A DNA stretch of 64,000 nt from Microbulbifer sp. GL-2 (GCF_007183175.1 NZ_AP019807.1:3406001-3470000); one strand, 5' to 3'; shown: positions 14,377 to 22,218, numbered from the stretch's first letter. Notes: a model not told the origin generated them from the sequence alone. Numbers and translations are program-made.

Positions 14377-15571
14377 TAACTATGGTTCTTCGTCAAGCTT
14401 TTAAGCCATATTTTCATCCCAGTATGTGTTGTTTTTTACCATCGTATTCAGAATGGTAAGTTGCTTTCTCATACATGCAATGAGGGCCACTTTCTTAGGC
14501 TTGCCAGCGTCGACTAAGCGTTTATACATTGGCTTTAATTTAGGATGGCACTGGATGGCCGACATGATGGAAACAAACAGAACTGTGCGTACGCGATGCC
14601 TTCCGCCTCGAATATATCTCTTGCCCTGGAAGCTGCCGCTATCTCGGTTCATTGGGGCGATACCAACGAGTGCAGCAATCTCTTTTCGGTTCAGTTTTCC
14701 CAATTCCGGTAGTTCGCTCATCAGGGTGTAGGCCAACACATTCCCGACCCCTTTAGCACTTAACAATAGGTCACGTTTTTGTCGCCACTCGGCAATACTG
14801 CTGACGAGTTTATCCGGTTGCTTGTCAATTACTTCTAACTCTTTTTTGATGGCTTTCAATATGGATTGAATAGGTTTGTGTACGGATTTAGGCATTCGCT
14901 TGAGACGGTTCTTTTGCATGGTGCTCATCTCCAAGCACTGGCTTCTTACAACCAGTAAATCACTGATATTCCTTAATTTTTCAGATTTTATCGATGATAG
15001 CCTCGGCTTCATTGCCTCCCCAAAGTGAGCAATGTCGACAGCATCCAGCTTGCCAGTTTTGGCGAGTCGCCCCGCTGACTTTGCAAAGTTTCTTACCTGC
15101 GAAGGATTGCAAACAACAATCGGCAGTCCCGCTTTGTGAGCAGCACAGACAAACTCCAGTTCAAGTCTTCCGGTGGACTCGATAAGCACTCTTTTGGGTT
15201 TAAGGGGTTGCAGTCGTTTAATGGCGTCCTTAATACCATCTTTATCATTGGTAACACTAAAGAATTGGCCAGTTGGTCTCACAGAAATATCGAGCTGTTT
15301 GCTGCTAGTATCGATACCGACATTGATCTCTTGAGGTTCCATAAGATAAGCTATCTCCGCCTTGCTATTCGGGCTCGAGGCCCACATGATTATTCGAGTT
15401 ATGCCTAGTGAGTGCTTATCACGTTCATACTTGTTATCGGTCTTTTATGAACCGGCCAGGCAGCGAACGGTGATAAACAAGGCCTTCGGTGGCCGCCGAA
15501 GGTGGGTCTCAATTTACCCGTTAGGGAAAAGGATTTTCAACATCAGAATCGGACAAGAACAACCATACAAG
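14377..15571 (-). mobile_element. IS110/IS1111-type element, copy 3 (1195 bp)
   Basis: The ends are TATGGTTCTTC (14381-14391) and GAACAACCATA (15557-15567). Same length as copy 1 with only scattered differences, and the same place and orientation in its attC. Confidence 0.9.
14401..15387 (-). CDS. IS110-family transposase, copy 3
   Basis: A 328-residue transposase almost identical to copy 1, with a few changes (MSTMQK for MGTMQK, IQSILK for IQAILK, KQPDKL for KQLDKL, IACMRK for IAYMRK). It shares the glycine in TGKLDAVD that replaces a DEDD acidic residue, so copies 1 and 3 descend from one mutated parent or were copied from each other. The frame is otherwise intact. Confidence 0.93.
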   Translation of the reverse strand: MWASSPNSKAEIAYLMEPQEINVGIDTSSKQLDISVRPTGQFFSVTNDKDGIKDAIKRLQPLKPKRVLIESTGRLELEFVCAAHKAGLPIVVCNPSQVRNFAKSAGRLAKTGKLDAVDIAHFGEAMKPRLSSIKSEKLRNISDLLVVRSQCLEMSTMQKNRLKRMPKSVHKPIQSILKAIKKELEVIDKQPDKLVSSIAEWRQKRDLLLSAKGVGNVLAYTLMSELPELGKLNRKEIAALVGIAPMNRDSGSFQGKRYIRGGRHRVRTVLFVSIMSAIQCHPKLKPMYKRLVDAGKPKKVALIACMRKQLTILNTMVKNNTYWDENMA

Positions 15572-15617
15572 CAAAGGCAGCGGATGCGTAAACGCACCGC
15601 TGCTTTGAGCGTTATGC
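15572..15617 (+). other. attC site 20, 3' piece
   Basis: The remainder of a short attC of the attC 1 type: CAAAGGCAGCGGATGCG pairs with CGCACCGCTGCTTTG, ending in GTTATGC. Confidence 0.8.
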
Positions 15618-15627
15618 CCTATAAACC

Positions 15628-15996
15628 ATGAATCGAATATTTTACGTAGTACTTATAGCAACCTTACTTCCAGGGTGTCCTGCAACCTTTAATGGCATTG
15701 TCAAAAATGAGTCTGCCCACAAAATTGTAGTCGTCCCACCATTCGAAACGGAGTTTAGCTGGGTAATTGAGTCGGGCTCTGAAGATAAGGTAAATTGGTA
15801 TCAAGAGTGCATTACTATAAAAAGCCCGAGTGGCATTCAATATTTTTCGGGCTGGCCAATTCCTGACAATTTTGTTAGTAACGGTGTCTTTAGTTCTAGC
15901 CTTGTGGCCGTCTATAAAAGTAACAAGCTGTTCTTTAAAACCAATGAGGGGCAGCTCATAAAAATAAACCAGGTCGCTGCATGTGCAAAGGCATAA
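15628..15996 (+). CDS. Lipoprotein of unknown function (cassette gene 21)
   Basis: A 122-residue predicted lipoprotein with lipobox LLPGC (Cys at residue 17) followed by PATFNG, so probably sorted to the outer membrane. The mature part is beta-rich (KIVVVPPFETEFSWVIESGS, GIQYFSGWPIPDNFVS). The family is not recognised. The last residues overlap the next attC. Confidence 0.72.
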   Translation: MNRIFYVVLIATLLPGCPATFNGIVKNESAHKIVVVPPFETEFSWVIESGSEDKVNWYQECITIKSPSGIQYFSGWPIPDNFVSNGVFSSSLVAVYKSNKLFFKTNEGQLIKINQVAACAKA

Positions 15997-16092
15997 CAAG
16001 TTGCTCAACCACCGTTCCGGCCAAAAAGCGGCCTCCACTGGACAGCCTAAAGCGTGCTTCGCACACGGCTGCCGGTTAGCAGGGCGTTATGT
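15991..16092 (+). other. attC site 21
   Basis: GCATAAC to GTTATGT, 102 bp. Same core block as attC 13. Confidence 0.87.
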
Positions 16093-16115
16093 GTACCACT
16101 TAAAGGAGTAGTGTT

Positions 16116-16646
16116 TTGAAATTCGTGATGATCTATGGCCCCTCAGGAATCGGGAAGGAAAGTATTGCTCGGGCTTTAGCTAAGAGAAAAGACTGGAAAG
16201 TATTTCCACAACACCTGGCATTTGACTTATCAAGTGCCGTAATTGGGTTTGGAAATAATGGATTTGAACGGTATCAACGAAACGTATGTTTGGAAGCGTT
16301 TGAAACAATAGTTAAAAATGGAGCGAGTGGGATAGTCTTCACCTTTTGCTATGTATCCCCAAACAGTGATTACTTTATAAGTGGTTTACTCGACTTTATA
16401 AGCAAATATAATATTTCCCCCAGCTTCATATGCTTAAAGTGCGAACTAGAAGAGCATATTCGCCGCGTAACAAGTGAAAGTCGAAAGAATACCAATAAAA
16501 TCCAATCAAAAGAATATTTGCTCAATTATTTAGAAAGGTTTGATTTCGCAGCCACAATTCCTGGAGTGAGTTCAAAGACACTAGATACGACAGATCTATC
16601 AATACAAGAGTCAGCAACTGAAATTGAAAAAAACATCAACACATAA
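16116..16646 (+). CDS. P-loop kinase-like protein (cassette gene 22)
   Basis: A 176-residue P-loop protein with Walker A GPSGIGKES at residues 8-16. The general shape (P-loop, FVFTFCYV strand with the acidic switch lost, LKCELEEHIRRV lid-like arginine stretch, ESR) is that of small nucleoside or shikimate-type kinases and of chloramphenicol phosphotransferase-like proteins. The start is TTG 16116 with AAAGGAG upstream. The substrate is unknown; a small-molecule kinase that modifies a drug or nucleotide would suit a cassette but is inference. Confidence 0.78.
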   Translation: MKFVMIYGPSGIGKESIARALAKRKDWKVFPQHLAFDLSSAVIGFGNNGFERYQRNVCLEAFETIVKNGASGIVFTFCYVSPNSDYFISGLLDFISKYNISPSFICLKCELEEHIRRVTSESRKNTNKIQSKEYLLNYLERFDFAATIPGVSSKTLDTTDLSIQESATEIEKNINT

Positions 16647-16736
16647 CAAAGTTAGCCAACGACGCCCTGATGCGGGCTGGATTTTCGTTTCGGCACTTGA
16701 GCGCCTCCACTACGGCCGTGGCTAACGGCGTTAGGC
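16641..16736 (+). other. attC site 22
   Basis: ACATAAC to GTTAGGC, 96 bp, with the outer arms AAGTTAGCCAACG and CGTGGCTAACGG. Confidence 0.88.
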
Positions 16737-16752
16737 TTCACAAGGAGAGTAG

Positions 16753-17196
16753 ATGAAAAGTCAGAGAATTAATCTTCTAAAAATAGCTGGAATACTTACC
16801 GTATTGATTGCGCTAATTCATATCGGGTGCATAGTTTTTGGCGGCGACTGGTATAGATTTCTCGGCGCCGGTGAGCAGATGGCTCAGTTGGCTGAAAGGG
16901 GTGATCTTTATCCAACGATTGTTACCAGTATAATTTCGGCCGTTTTATTACTTTGGGCCATCTACGCTTTTTCTGGGGCGGGATTAATTGTTAAGCTGCC
17001 TTTGCTTCGCCTGGGTTTAGCGCTAATTTCAGCAGTTTTGCTTATTAGAGCGCTGGGTTTTTACTTCATAATGCCAGCTTTCCCAGATAATTCGTTAACT
17101 TTTTGGTTTTTAAGTTCCGGCATATGTTTACTCCTCGGTTTAACATACACGCTAGGCCTAAAGCAGCGGTGGCACTCAATAAGTAGCAAAGCCTAA
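16753..17196 (+). CDS. Four-helix membrane protein (cassette gene 23)
   Basis: A 147-residue protein with four membrane segments at about residues 10-30, 53-75, 80-102 and 112-135. Ribosome site AAGGAGAG is 5 nt upstream of ATG 16753. It carries NLLKIAGILTVLIALIHIG and GDWYRFLGAGEQMAQLAERG, which resemble small membrane proteins found in Vibrio-type cassette arrays. Function is unknown. Confidence 0.75.
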   Translation: MKSQRINLLKIAGILTVLIALIHIGCIVFGGDWYRFLGAGEQMAQLAERGDLYPTIVTSIISAVLLLWAIYAFSGAGLIVKLPLLRLGLALISAVLLIRALGFYFIMPAFPDNSLTFWFLSSGICLLLGLTYTLGLKQRWHSISSKA

Positions 17197-17317
17197 CAAG
17201 GCCATCTTGCATCGCCCGCAAGCGGGCTGGAAAAATTTTCCGTGGTTCTTTTTGCCCTTTACGCTACGCTAGCGCAAACAAACCACTCCAAATTTGCCGC
17301 AAATGTCGGCGTAATCA
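17191..17317 (+). other. attC site 23, degenerate right end of the array
   Basis: GCCTAAC opens a roughly 125-bp site whose last box is GCGTAATC rather than GTTRRRY, so the terminal core seems to have lost a base. Arms near AAATTTTCCGTGGTT and AACCACTCCAAATTT still pair. No further cassette follows with confidence. Confidence 0.6.
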
Positions 17318-17539
17318 TGATGGCCGGTACACTATAGCAGAAACACAATAAGCAGTTATAGTTGCCGAAAATCCTGCAGCTTGGGCGGCTTACCTTATGC
17401 GACAGCCGCTGCAAAATGGTCGTTATTGCGTTATTGATAGACAACTGAATGGCCGTGGATATTGCGTATTATTTAGCTTATTAGTCGGCCTTCTAGGAGG
17501 AGCTCACAGGGAGATGGCCTCCCTGAAAGAATCTACTTC
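17318..17539. other. Gene-free stretch between array and csrA
   Basis: No credible ORF. The only structure is CAGGGAG/CTCCCTG (17508-17526), a short hairpin close to the 3' end of csrA without a clear T-run. Confidence 0.4.
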
Positions 17540-17728
17540 TCAGCGTTTTTTATTGCTTAGCTTTCGTTCCTTTTGGACGCGAATATAAATTTCTTCTCGG
17601 TGTACAGGCAGTGATTTGGGAGCATGGATTCCTATCTTCACTTGATTACCCTTAATCTCCAATACTGTGACAGAGACATTTGTTCCAATTCTTAGGTTTT
17701 CGCCTGTCCGGCGCTTCAAGATCAACAT
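17540..17728 (-). CDS. csrA: CsrA/RsmA-family translational regulator
   Basis: A 62-residue RNA-binding protein that blocks or stabilises mRNAs by binding GGA sites in leader hairpins. The whole length aligns with the family: MLILKRRTGENLRIG, VTVLEIKGNQVKIGIHAP and the closing VHREEIYIRVQKE. I prefer the ATG at 17728 (MLILK) because AGGAA directly abuts an upstream ATG at 17734 and is better spaced from this one. Position 5 is Lys-Arg where many CsrA proteins have Thr-Arg, so this may be a paralogue rather than the main csrA. It is the first gene right of the cassette array and points into it. Confidence 0.93.
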   Translation of the reverse strand: MLILKRRTGENLRIGTNVSVTVLEIKGNQVKIGIHAPKSLPVHREEIYIRVQKERKLSNKKR

Positions 17729-17734
17729 GTTCAT

Positions 17735-18527
17735 TTCCTGCTGACGGAGAGATCTTCCACGGTGGGAGTGCTTCGAAAGTAACGTATGGAGGAAATGCGA
17801 GGGGGAGCGCGAGAACGGTAGGCGTAAAAGAAGAAAAGGCGGGCGCTACGCTCCCAGAGCCTGGGGAATCGCTCCAAGCTGCTGAATGTACTCGACTTTA
17901 TTGAAGGCGAGCGGGTTTCTAGCGTACTATGCATATAGCCATTTTGATAATTAGCGTATCAATTTGGTTAGCTGGCCCCTGGTGTTGGTAGCACCTTGGG
18001 TCAGCGCCTTTTATCTACTTTTACATCACGCTACCGTTCTCCTGTTGAGAGGATGGATCTAGTCGTTAGTTTTGGGGTCTCTTGGAGCTCTTAAGCAATT
18101 GGCTCACAGGAGCCAGCTCAATCGAAGCCACTAATATCATTTAGTGTCTATCGATTTTACGCAGCTTTGGTGCCAAAGAAAACTTAATGGAATATAATAA
18201 GTTAATTTTGGCGCCTATATTTCTATTCATATTTACTTAGAGTTGTCCACTAAGGGTTATCAGGGTTCAACTGGCCGCGTGCCTCTAAGCACGATGAAGA
18301 ATTACAGCTAAAAAGGTACTAGGTTTTTTGCAGGCAAGGTGTAGGGATGCGATGACTACTACAGTCGAGAGAAATCCACAGTTAGTAACGATGATGCATA
18401 ACAAATCGCTTAAACATTGCCCAATGTCCAGCACACTTTAGGCGGAAATTTTACAGCGAACAACAAATTATGCTTCTGTTTCAGAAGAATTTACTCCCGA
18501 TTATTTGGGAGTTATATAGGAAGTTTT
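17735..18527. other. About 800 bases without a clear gene
   Basis: This stretch upstream of csrA has no ORF I believe, and no tRNA pattern. It contains a hairpin TTGGCTC..GAGCCAG near 18110 and a GCATAACAAATCGCT at 18396-18410, which looks like the opening box of an attC but lacks a matching end. It may hold csrA promoters and worn-out array remnants. Confidence 0.4.
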
Positions 18528-18812
18528 ATGGCTGAGAATGCCAAAGAAAAATCTAAATTATTGAAAGTTTTACAGTCAGTTTTCTCACTGGCAATAGTTT
18601 GTGTTGTTTGTTATAGCGCAATATATGGCGCTGAATTAATATCATCAGCTATTGCTGTATCCGCAGTAGCGGGTCTATTCCTCCCAGCTGTTGTGGCCGA
18701 ATCCTGTGAGGGGCTGATTGAGGTTTTCGCTAGTGTTTTGACCGCTTTTGTTGAAGGCTTGGTCGATGCGGTTACTGGTGTGCTAGAAGCAATAGGCTCA
18801 ATCTTCAGCTAG
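18528..18812 (+). CDS. Small hydrophobic protein
   Basis: A 94-residue protein starting at ATG 18528 after TAGGAAG. After a short lysine-rich start (MAENAKEKSKLLK) it is almost entirely hydrophobic, with likely membrane helices at about 14-35 and 38-58. The last 35 residues (EVFASVLTAFVEGLVDAVTG and following) form a glycine-spaced amphipathic helix with no lysine or arginine. That tail resembles membrane-active peptides, but the family is not recognised. Confidence 0.62.
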   Translation: MAENAKEKSKLLKVLQSVFSLAIVCVVCYSAIYGAELISSAIAVSAVAGLFLPAVVAESCEGLIEVFASVLTAFVEGLVDAVTGVLEAIGSIFS

Positions 18813-18969
18813 CATCTAATCAATTCATGACCTCTTTCTTGATCTTTGGGGGTTGACTTTGATATTTGTTTGTGGTAATAACGGCTTGCAGCTGAGTGTG
18901 AGGTGTACGAAAATAGATAAACAGATATTCAAGAAAGTATTGATTCCCCTTTGTTTTAGCAGGTAATAA

Positions 18970-19818
18970 GTGAGAGTTCCCCAGCGTTTAAAGCCTCTGG
19001 TAGAAGATGGTTTAATTAGTGAAGTTATTAGTCGGTTAACTAGTGGAAAAGAAGCCGATGTGTTTGTTGTCCGCCGTGGTGACAAAATCTGTTGTGCCAA
19101 GGTCTATAAAGAGGCGGCTAAGCGCAGCTTTAAAAAGGCAGCGGAATATCAAGAAGGCCGAAAAGTTCGCAGTGGTCGTCGTGCACGGGCCATGGAAAAG
19201 CGTTCAAGTTATGGACGTAAATTACAGGAGGAGACCTGGCAAAATGCCGAGGTTGATGCCCTATCAAATTTAGCTAATGCTGGTGTACGTGTACCCGAGA
19301 CATTTGGTTGTGTTGATGGTGTGCTATTAATGGAGTTAGTCACCGACGAAGAGGGCGATGTTGCTCCTCGGCTCGGGGATGTACTGATGTCTGAAGAGCA
19401 AGCAAATGAAGACCATGCTCTTATGATGCATTACATTAAATTAATGCTATGTGCAGGTATTGTACATGGTGATTTGTCAGAATTTAATGTGCTTGTCGAT
19501 GGCAGTGGGCCAGTGATTATTGATTTACCCCAAGCCGTTAATGCCGCCGCCAATAATAACGCAAAAGAAATGTTTATACGCGACGTCAACAATATGCGCC
19601 GATATTATGGTGAATTTTCACCAGCCCTATTAGATACACAATACGCTCAAGAAATGTGGGCACTCTTTGAAGAGGGCAACCTAAGGCCCAATTCGACGCT
19701 CAGTGGTAAATTTGAGAACTCATCGGATAGTGCAGATGTGGATGCTGTACTAGAAGAGATCAAAGCGGTAATGAAGGAGGAGCTGGAAAGGCAAGAACGC
19801 GTGGGTAACGTTGAGTGA
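18970..19818 (+). CDS. RIO-type serine/threonine protein kinase
   Basis: A 282-residue RIO1-like kinase. The start is GTG 18970 after GCAGG. The nucleotide-binding part has ISRLTSGKEADVFVV and the lysine of CAKVYKE; the catalytic loop is HGDLSEFNVLV and the metal-binding loop IIDLPQAV. The RIO family acts in ribosome maturation in eukaryotes and archaea; the role of bacterial members is little known. The length and arginine-rich insert (KVRSGRRARAMEKRSSYGRK) are like those of the Pseudomonas homologue. All key motifs are intact. Confidence 0.93.
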   Translation: MRVPQRLKPLVEDGLISEVISRLTSGKEADVFVVRRGDKICCAKVYKEAAKRSFKKAAEYQEGRKVRSGRRARAMEKRSSYGRKLQEETWQNAEVDALSNLANAGVRVPETFGCVDGVLLMELVTDEEGDVAPRLGDVLMSEEQANEDHALMMHYIKLMLCAGIVHGDLSEFNVLVDGSGPVIIDLPQAVNAAANNNAKEMFIRDVNNMRRYYGEFSPALLDTQYAQEMWALFEEGNLRPNSTLSGKFENSSDSADVDAVLEEIKAVMKEELERQERVGNVE

Positions 19819-19827
19819 GCTGCACCA

Positions 19828-19910
19828 AGTGCGGATTAGATTTTAGCAAATGCGCCTGGAGTTTTGAGATGTGTATCAGGTTGCAGCTAAAATTGGTTAG
19901 ATTCCGCACT
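19828..19910. repeat. 83-bp imperfect inverted repeat after the RIO kinase gene
   Basis: AGTGCGGA and ATTTTAGC on the left pair with GCTAAAAT and TCCGCACT on the right, with an internal loop and a 37-nt apical loop. It starts 10 nt after the kinase stop. No T-run follows, so it is not a standard terminator. It could be a small mobile repeat or an attC-like relic, since GTTAGAT lies at 19896-19902. Confidence 0.5.
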
Positions 19911-20217
19911 GGATGTTCCGGCCTAACTTGGTGGGTATAACTGCTTGTTTATGTATGATAAATTGAGCAAGATTGAGTATCTTTTTGCCAGCGTTTTCGC
20001 GGCTGTTTTCTTCGATGGAATTGCAAAATTTCCATGAATTATAGGGGGGTTCCACGTTTCCCGCAGGAAATGGCAATATATAGGGGTAGTGTTTATATTT
20101 GCCTGGATAGCGATAATTGTTTTTTGGGTTTACAAGTGGATCTCCCAGTGCAGTTTCAAAAGCTAAAATGACTATGCTTAGAGTGCATGGGAAAAACCCT
20201 ATGAAGTTCGGCTCCAA
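19897..20217 (-). CDS. Possible exported small protein
   Basis: A 106-residue frame with a hydrophobic N-terminus (GFFPCTLSIVILAFETALG) that could act as a signal peptide. The rest is polar, with NPKNNYRYPGKYKHYPYILP and ENAGKKILNLAQFIIHKQ. There is no clear ribosome site, and the end overlaps the inverted repeat at 19828-19910. It could be a real orphan gene or a remnant; I do not recognise it. Confidence 0.35.
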   Translation of the reverse strand: MEPNFIGFFPCTLSIVILAFETALGDPLVNPKNNYRYPGKYKHYPYILPFPAGNVEPPYNSWKFCNSIEENSRENAGKKILNLAQFIIHKQAVIPTKLGRNIQCGI

Positions 20218-20339
20218 CTAGTCTGCCTTCATAGTAATTTACTCTTGAATATACGATTGTAATTTATGAGATTTTTAATAGGGCCGGAAGGTTAGCCCTA
20301 TTTTAACTGCTATTATTTCTGTATCCAGAAAAGTCAGAG

Positions 20340-20726
20340 ATGGATCTTATGAATAACATTTTAGAAGAAGAGATTGTTGAGGCTGAAGAAAGACTGCGTC
20401 TTGCCATGATATCTTCTGATTTACCTATTCTTGATCAGCTTTTGAGTGAAAATCTCATATTTACAAATCATCTAGGGCAGCGCTTGAGCAAAAGTATGGA
20501 TCTTGTTGCGCATGAAAGTGGTAATCTTGCCCTTTCTTCAATAGAGCTGTCTGATCAAAAGATATTGGTTAGCGGGGATAGTTTGGCTGTAGTATCGGTA
20601 AAAGCAAAAGTTGACGGAATCTATTCTGGTGAGTCGGCGGGAGGGTGTTTTGCTTTTACACGTGTATGGTCAAAGGTATCTGGGAGTTGGCAGGTTGTTG
20701 CGGCCCACTCAGGGATCATTGCCTAA
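20340..20726 (+). CDS. NTF2-like (SnoaL/DUF4440) protein
   Basis: A 128-residue protein with the cone-shaped NTF2-like fold pattern: an N-terminal helix EEEIVEAEERLRLAMISSD, the stretch LDQLLSENLIFTNHLGQRLS, and a C-terminal FTRVWSKVSGSWQVVAAHSG typical of DUF4440/SnoaL-like proteins. Such proteins bind or isomerise small molecules, and the substrate cannot be told. The start is ATG 20340 or 20349. It stands alone. Confidence 0.85.
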   Translation: MDLMNNILEEEIVEAEERLRLAMISSDLPILDQLLSENLIFTNHLGQRLSKSMDLVAHESGNLALSSIELSDQKILVSGDSLAVVSVKAKVDGIYSGESAGGCFAFTRVWSKVSGSWQVVAAHSGIIA

Positions 20727-20985
20727 CATTGAAAAATATAAACTTTATATTCAAAGGTTTTGCTGAAAGTTTGCCATATGTTTTTGGGCGGCTGATCTGA
20801 AAAGACTGGGATGTGAGATTTACTTAAAAATAAGAAGTAAATGACAATCTTACTGTTGGTGAGTCAAGGGGTGTGGCATTGCTAGATCTAACACTCAAAG
20901 AAAGTCCAGAATCAAATTGGTAGTTTTTTGATGGTGCTGTTCTTGCGCCAAAATATATATTTAATTAGGTGTTCAAATATACGCT
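20727..20985. other. Upstream region of the Rho paralogue
   Basis: AT-rich sequence with no ORF. No good sigma-70 promoter could be called with confidence. Confidence 0.4.
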
Positions 20986-21945
20986 ATGGCTAGAAAGATT
21001 TTATCTCTGAAAGTTAAAAGGAATCTGGATTCGCAACAACCTGATAAAAAGCCGGAAGATGGTTCTCATATTGACCCTGAAAAGCGGTTTTTAAATGGTG
21101 TGGCTGTTAATCCTTCAGAGGCAATTCGTTTCGAGTTAGGTTCTTCGGAGCTCACAGTGCGGGCGATGGATTTAATTACACCAATCGGCATGGGGCAGAG
21201 AGGTTTGATTGTTGCCCCGCCAGGTTGCGGTAAAACTACTATTTTAAAGCATATTTGCCAGGCTGTAGGGGAAGCTTATCCAGAAATAAAACTCTATGCA
21301 TTACTTATTGATGAAAGGCCAGAGGAGGTGACTGACTTTAAGCGTAGTGTTCCTGCTCAGGTACATGCTTCATCTTCGGATAATAGCTATGAACAACATG
21401 TTCGTGTAGCTAATGATCTTCTCAAAAGTGCTCGAGAGGAAGCAGGTAAGGGTCACAATGTAATGATTGTTATTGATTCACTGACAAGGCTTGCACGTGT
21501 ACATAATGCGGAGCAAAAGGGTAGAGGGCGTATAATGTCGGGTGGCATTGATGCTAGAGCCATGGAAATTCCGCGAAAGTTGTTTGGTGCTGCAAGAAAG
21601 ATAGAAAATGGTGGGTCGCTTACGATTTTGGCGACCGTTCTTGTCGATACTGGGAGCAGGATGGATCAGGTAATATTTGAAGAATTTAAGGGCACTGGTA
21701 ATATGGAAATGGTTTTATCAAAGGAAATTGCGAGACAGCGAATTTTTCCTGCGTTAGATATAGCTAAAAGTAGTACCCGCCGTGAGGAACTACTTCTGAA
21801 CTCCAAAAATATTGAAAGTATAAGAATTCTACGTAGAGCGCTAAGCAGCCTGAAACCTATGGAAGGGGCTGGGAAATTGGTGGAATTGCTTAAAAAGTAT
21901 CCATTAAACGAAGATCTGCTAAGCCGTTTTTTACCAAAAGAATAG
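20986..21945 (+). CDS. Short Rho-like ATPase lacking the N-terminal RNA-binding domain
   Basis: A 319-residue homologue of transcription termination factor Rho. The RecA-like motor is complete: Walker A APPGCGKTT (residues 77-85; canonical Rho has PKAGKT), LIDERPEEVTDFKR, Walker B MIVIDSLTRLAR, the Q-loop region GRGRIMSGGIDA, GAARKIENGGSLTILATVLVDTGS, and the R-loop/C-terminus EEFKGTGNMEMVLSKEIARQRIFPALD. Rho normally has about 420 residues with an N-terminal helical plus cold-shock-like domain; here only about 45 poorly conserved residues precede the connector. It is therefore a paralogue that must find RNA differently or act on something else. The main rho gene is presumably elsewhere. Confidence 0.93.
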   Translation: MARKILSLKVKRNLDSQQPDKKPEDGSHIDPEKRFLNGVAVNPSEAIRFELGSSELTVRAMDLITPIGMGQRGLIVAPPGCGKTTILKHICQAVGEAYPEIKLYALLIDERPEEVTDFKRSVPAQVHASSSDNSYEQHVRVANDLLKSAREEAGKGHNVMIVIDSLTRLARVHNAEQKGRGRIMSGGIDARAMEIPRKLFGAARKIENGGSLTILATVLVDTGSRMDQVIFEEFKGTGNMEMVLSKEIARQRIFPALDIAKSSTRREELLLNSKNIESIRILRRALSSLKPMEGAGKLVELLKKYPLNEDLLSRFLPKE

Positions 21946-22218
21946 TTCTTATCTCTAAATACATCCTTAACTGACGGCCTGGCTGTTTCTTTAAGATCGA
22001 TATTTTTATGTTGGTTTTACTGTGCGTTTTTTTGTTTGGTTTCAGTGGTCTGGGCAGGTTGTGTTCATTGAGTAGATAGCTTAAGCAGCCGGGCTAACCA
22101 TAAAAAATACAAGGGTTTTCAGAGCCGCCTTTTTTATTTCTGGGCAGAATCCAAGTGATAGGTCAAGCCTTTCATTGAAGGTGAATTTGCACAATGCCAT
22201 ACTTTTTGATTGAAATGG

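Larger units (their letters stand above)
754..17317 (+). other. Integron cassette array without integrase (CALIN-like)
   Basis: A run of about 23 gene cassettes lies here, each a short + strand gene followed by an attC site that opens with a (R)YYYAAC-type box, forms a long imperfect hairpin and ends in a GTTRRRY-type core. All genes point the same way, as in sedentary chromosomal integrons. No integrase gene is present in the window on either side. The left edge is a core shikimate gene and the right edge a csrA gene. Four insertion sequences lie inside attC sites. By the usual definition this is a cluster of attC sites lacking an integron-integrase, unless an integrase lies elsewhere in the genome. 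Confidence 0.85.

Noticed and set aside
17735..17940. Possible tRNA-Ser next to csrA, suggested by GGAGAGAT at 17745
   Set aside because: The rest of the sequence does not form a cloverleaf and no GGTTCGA-type T-loop follows at the right distance.
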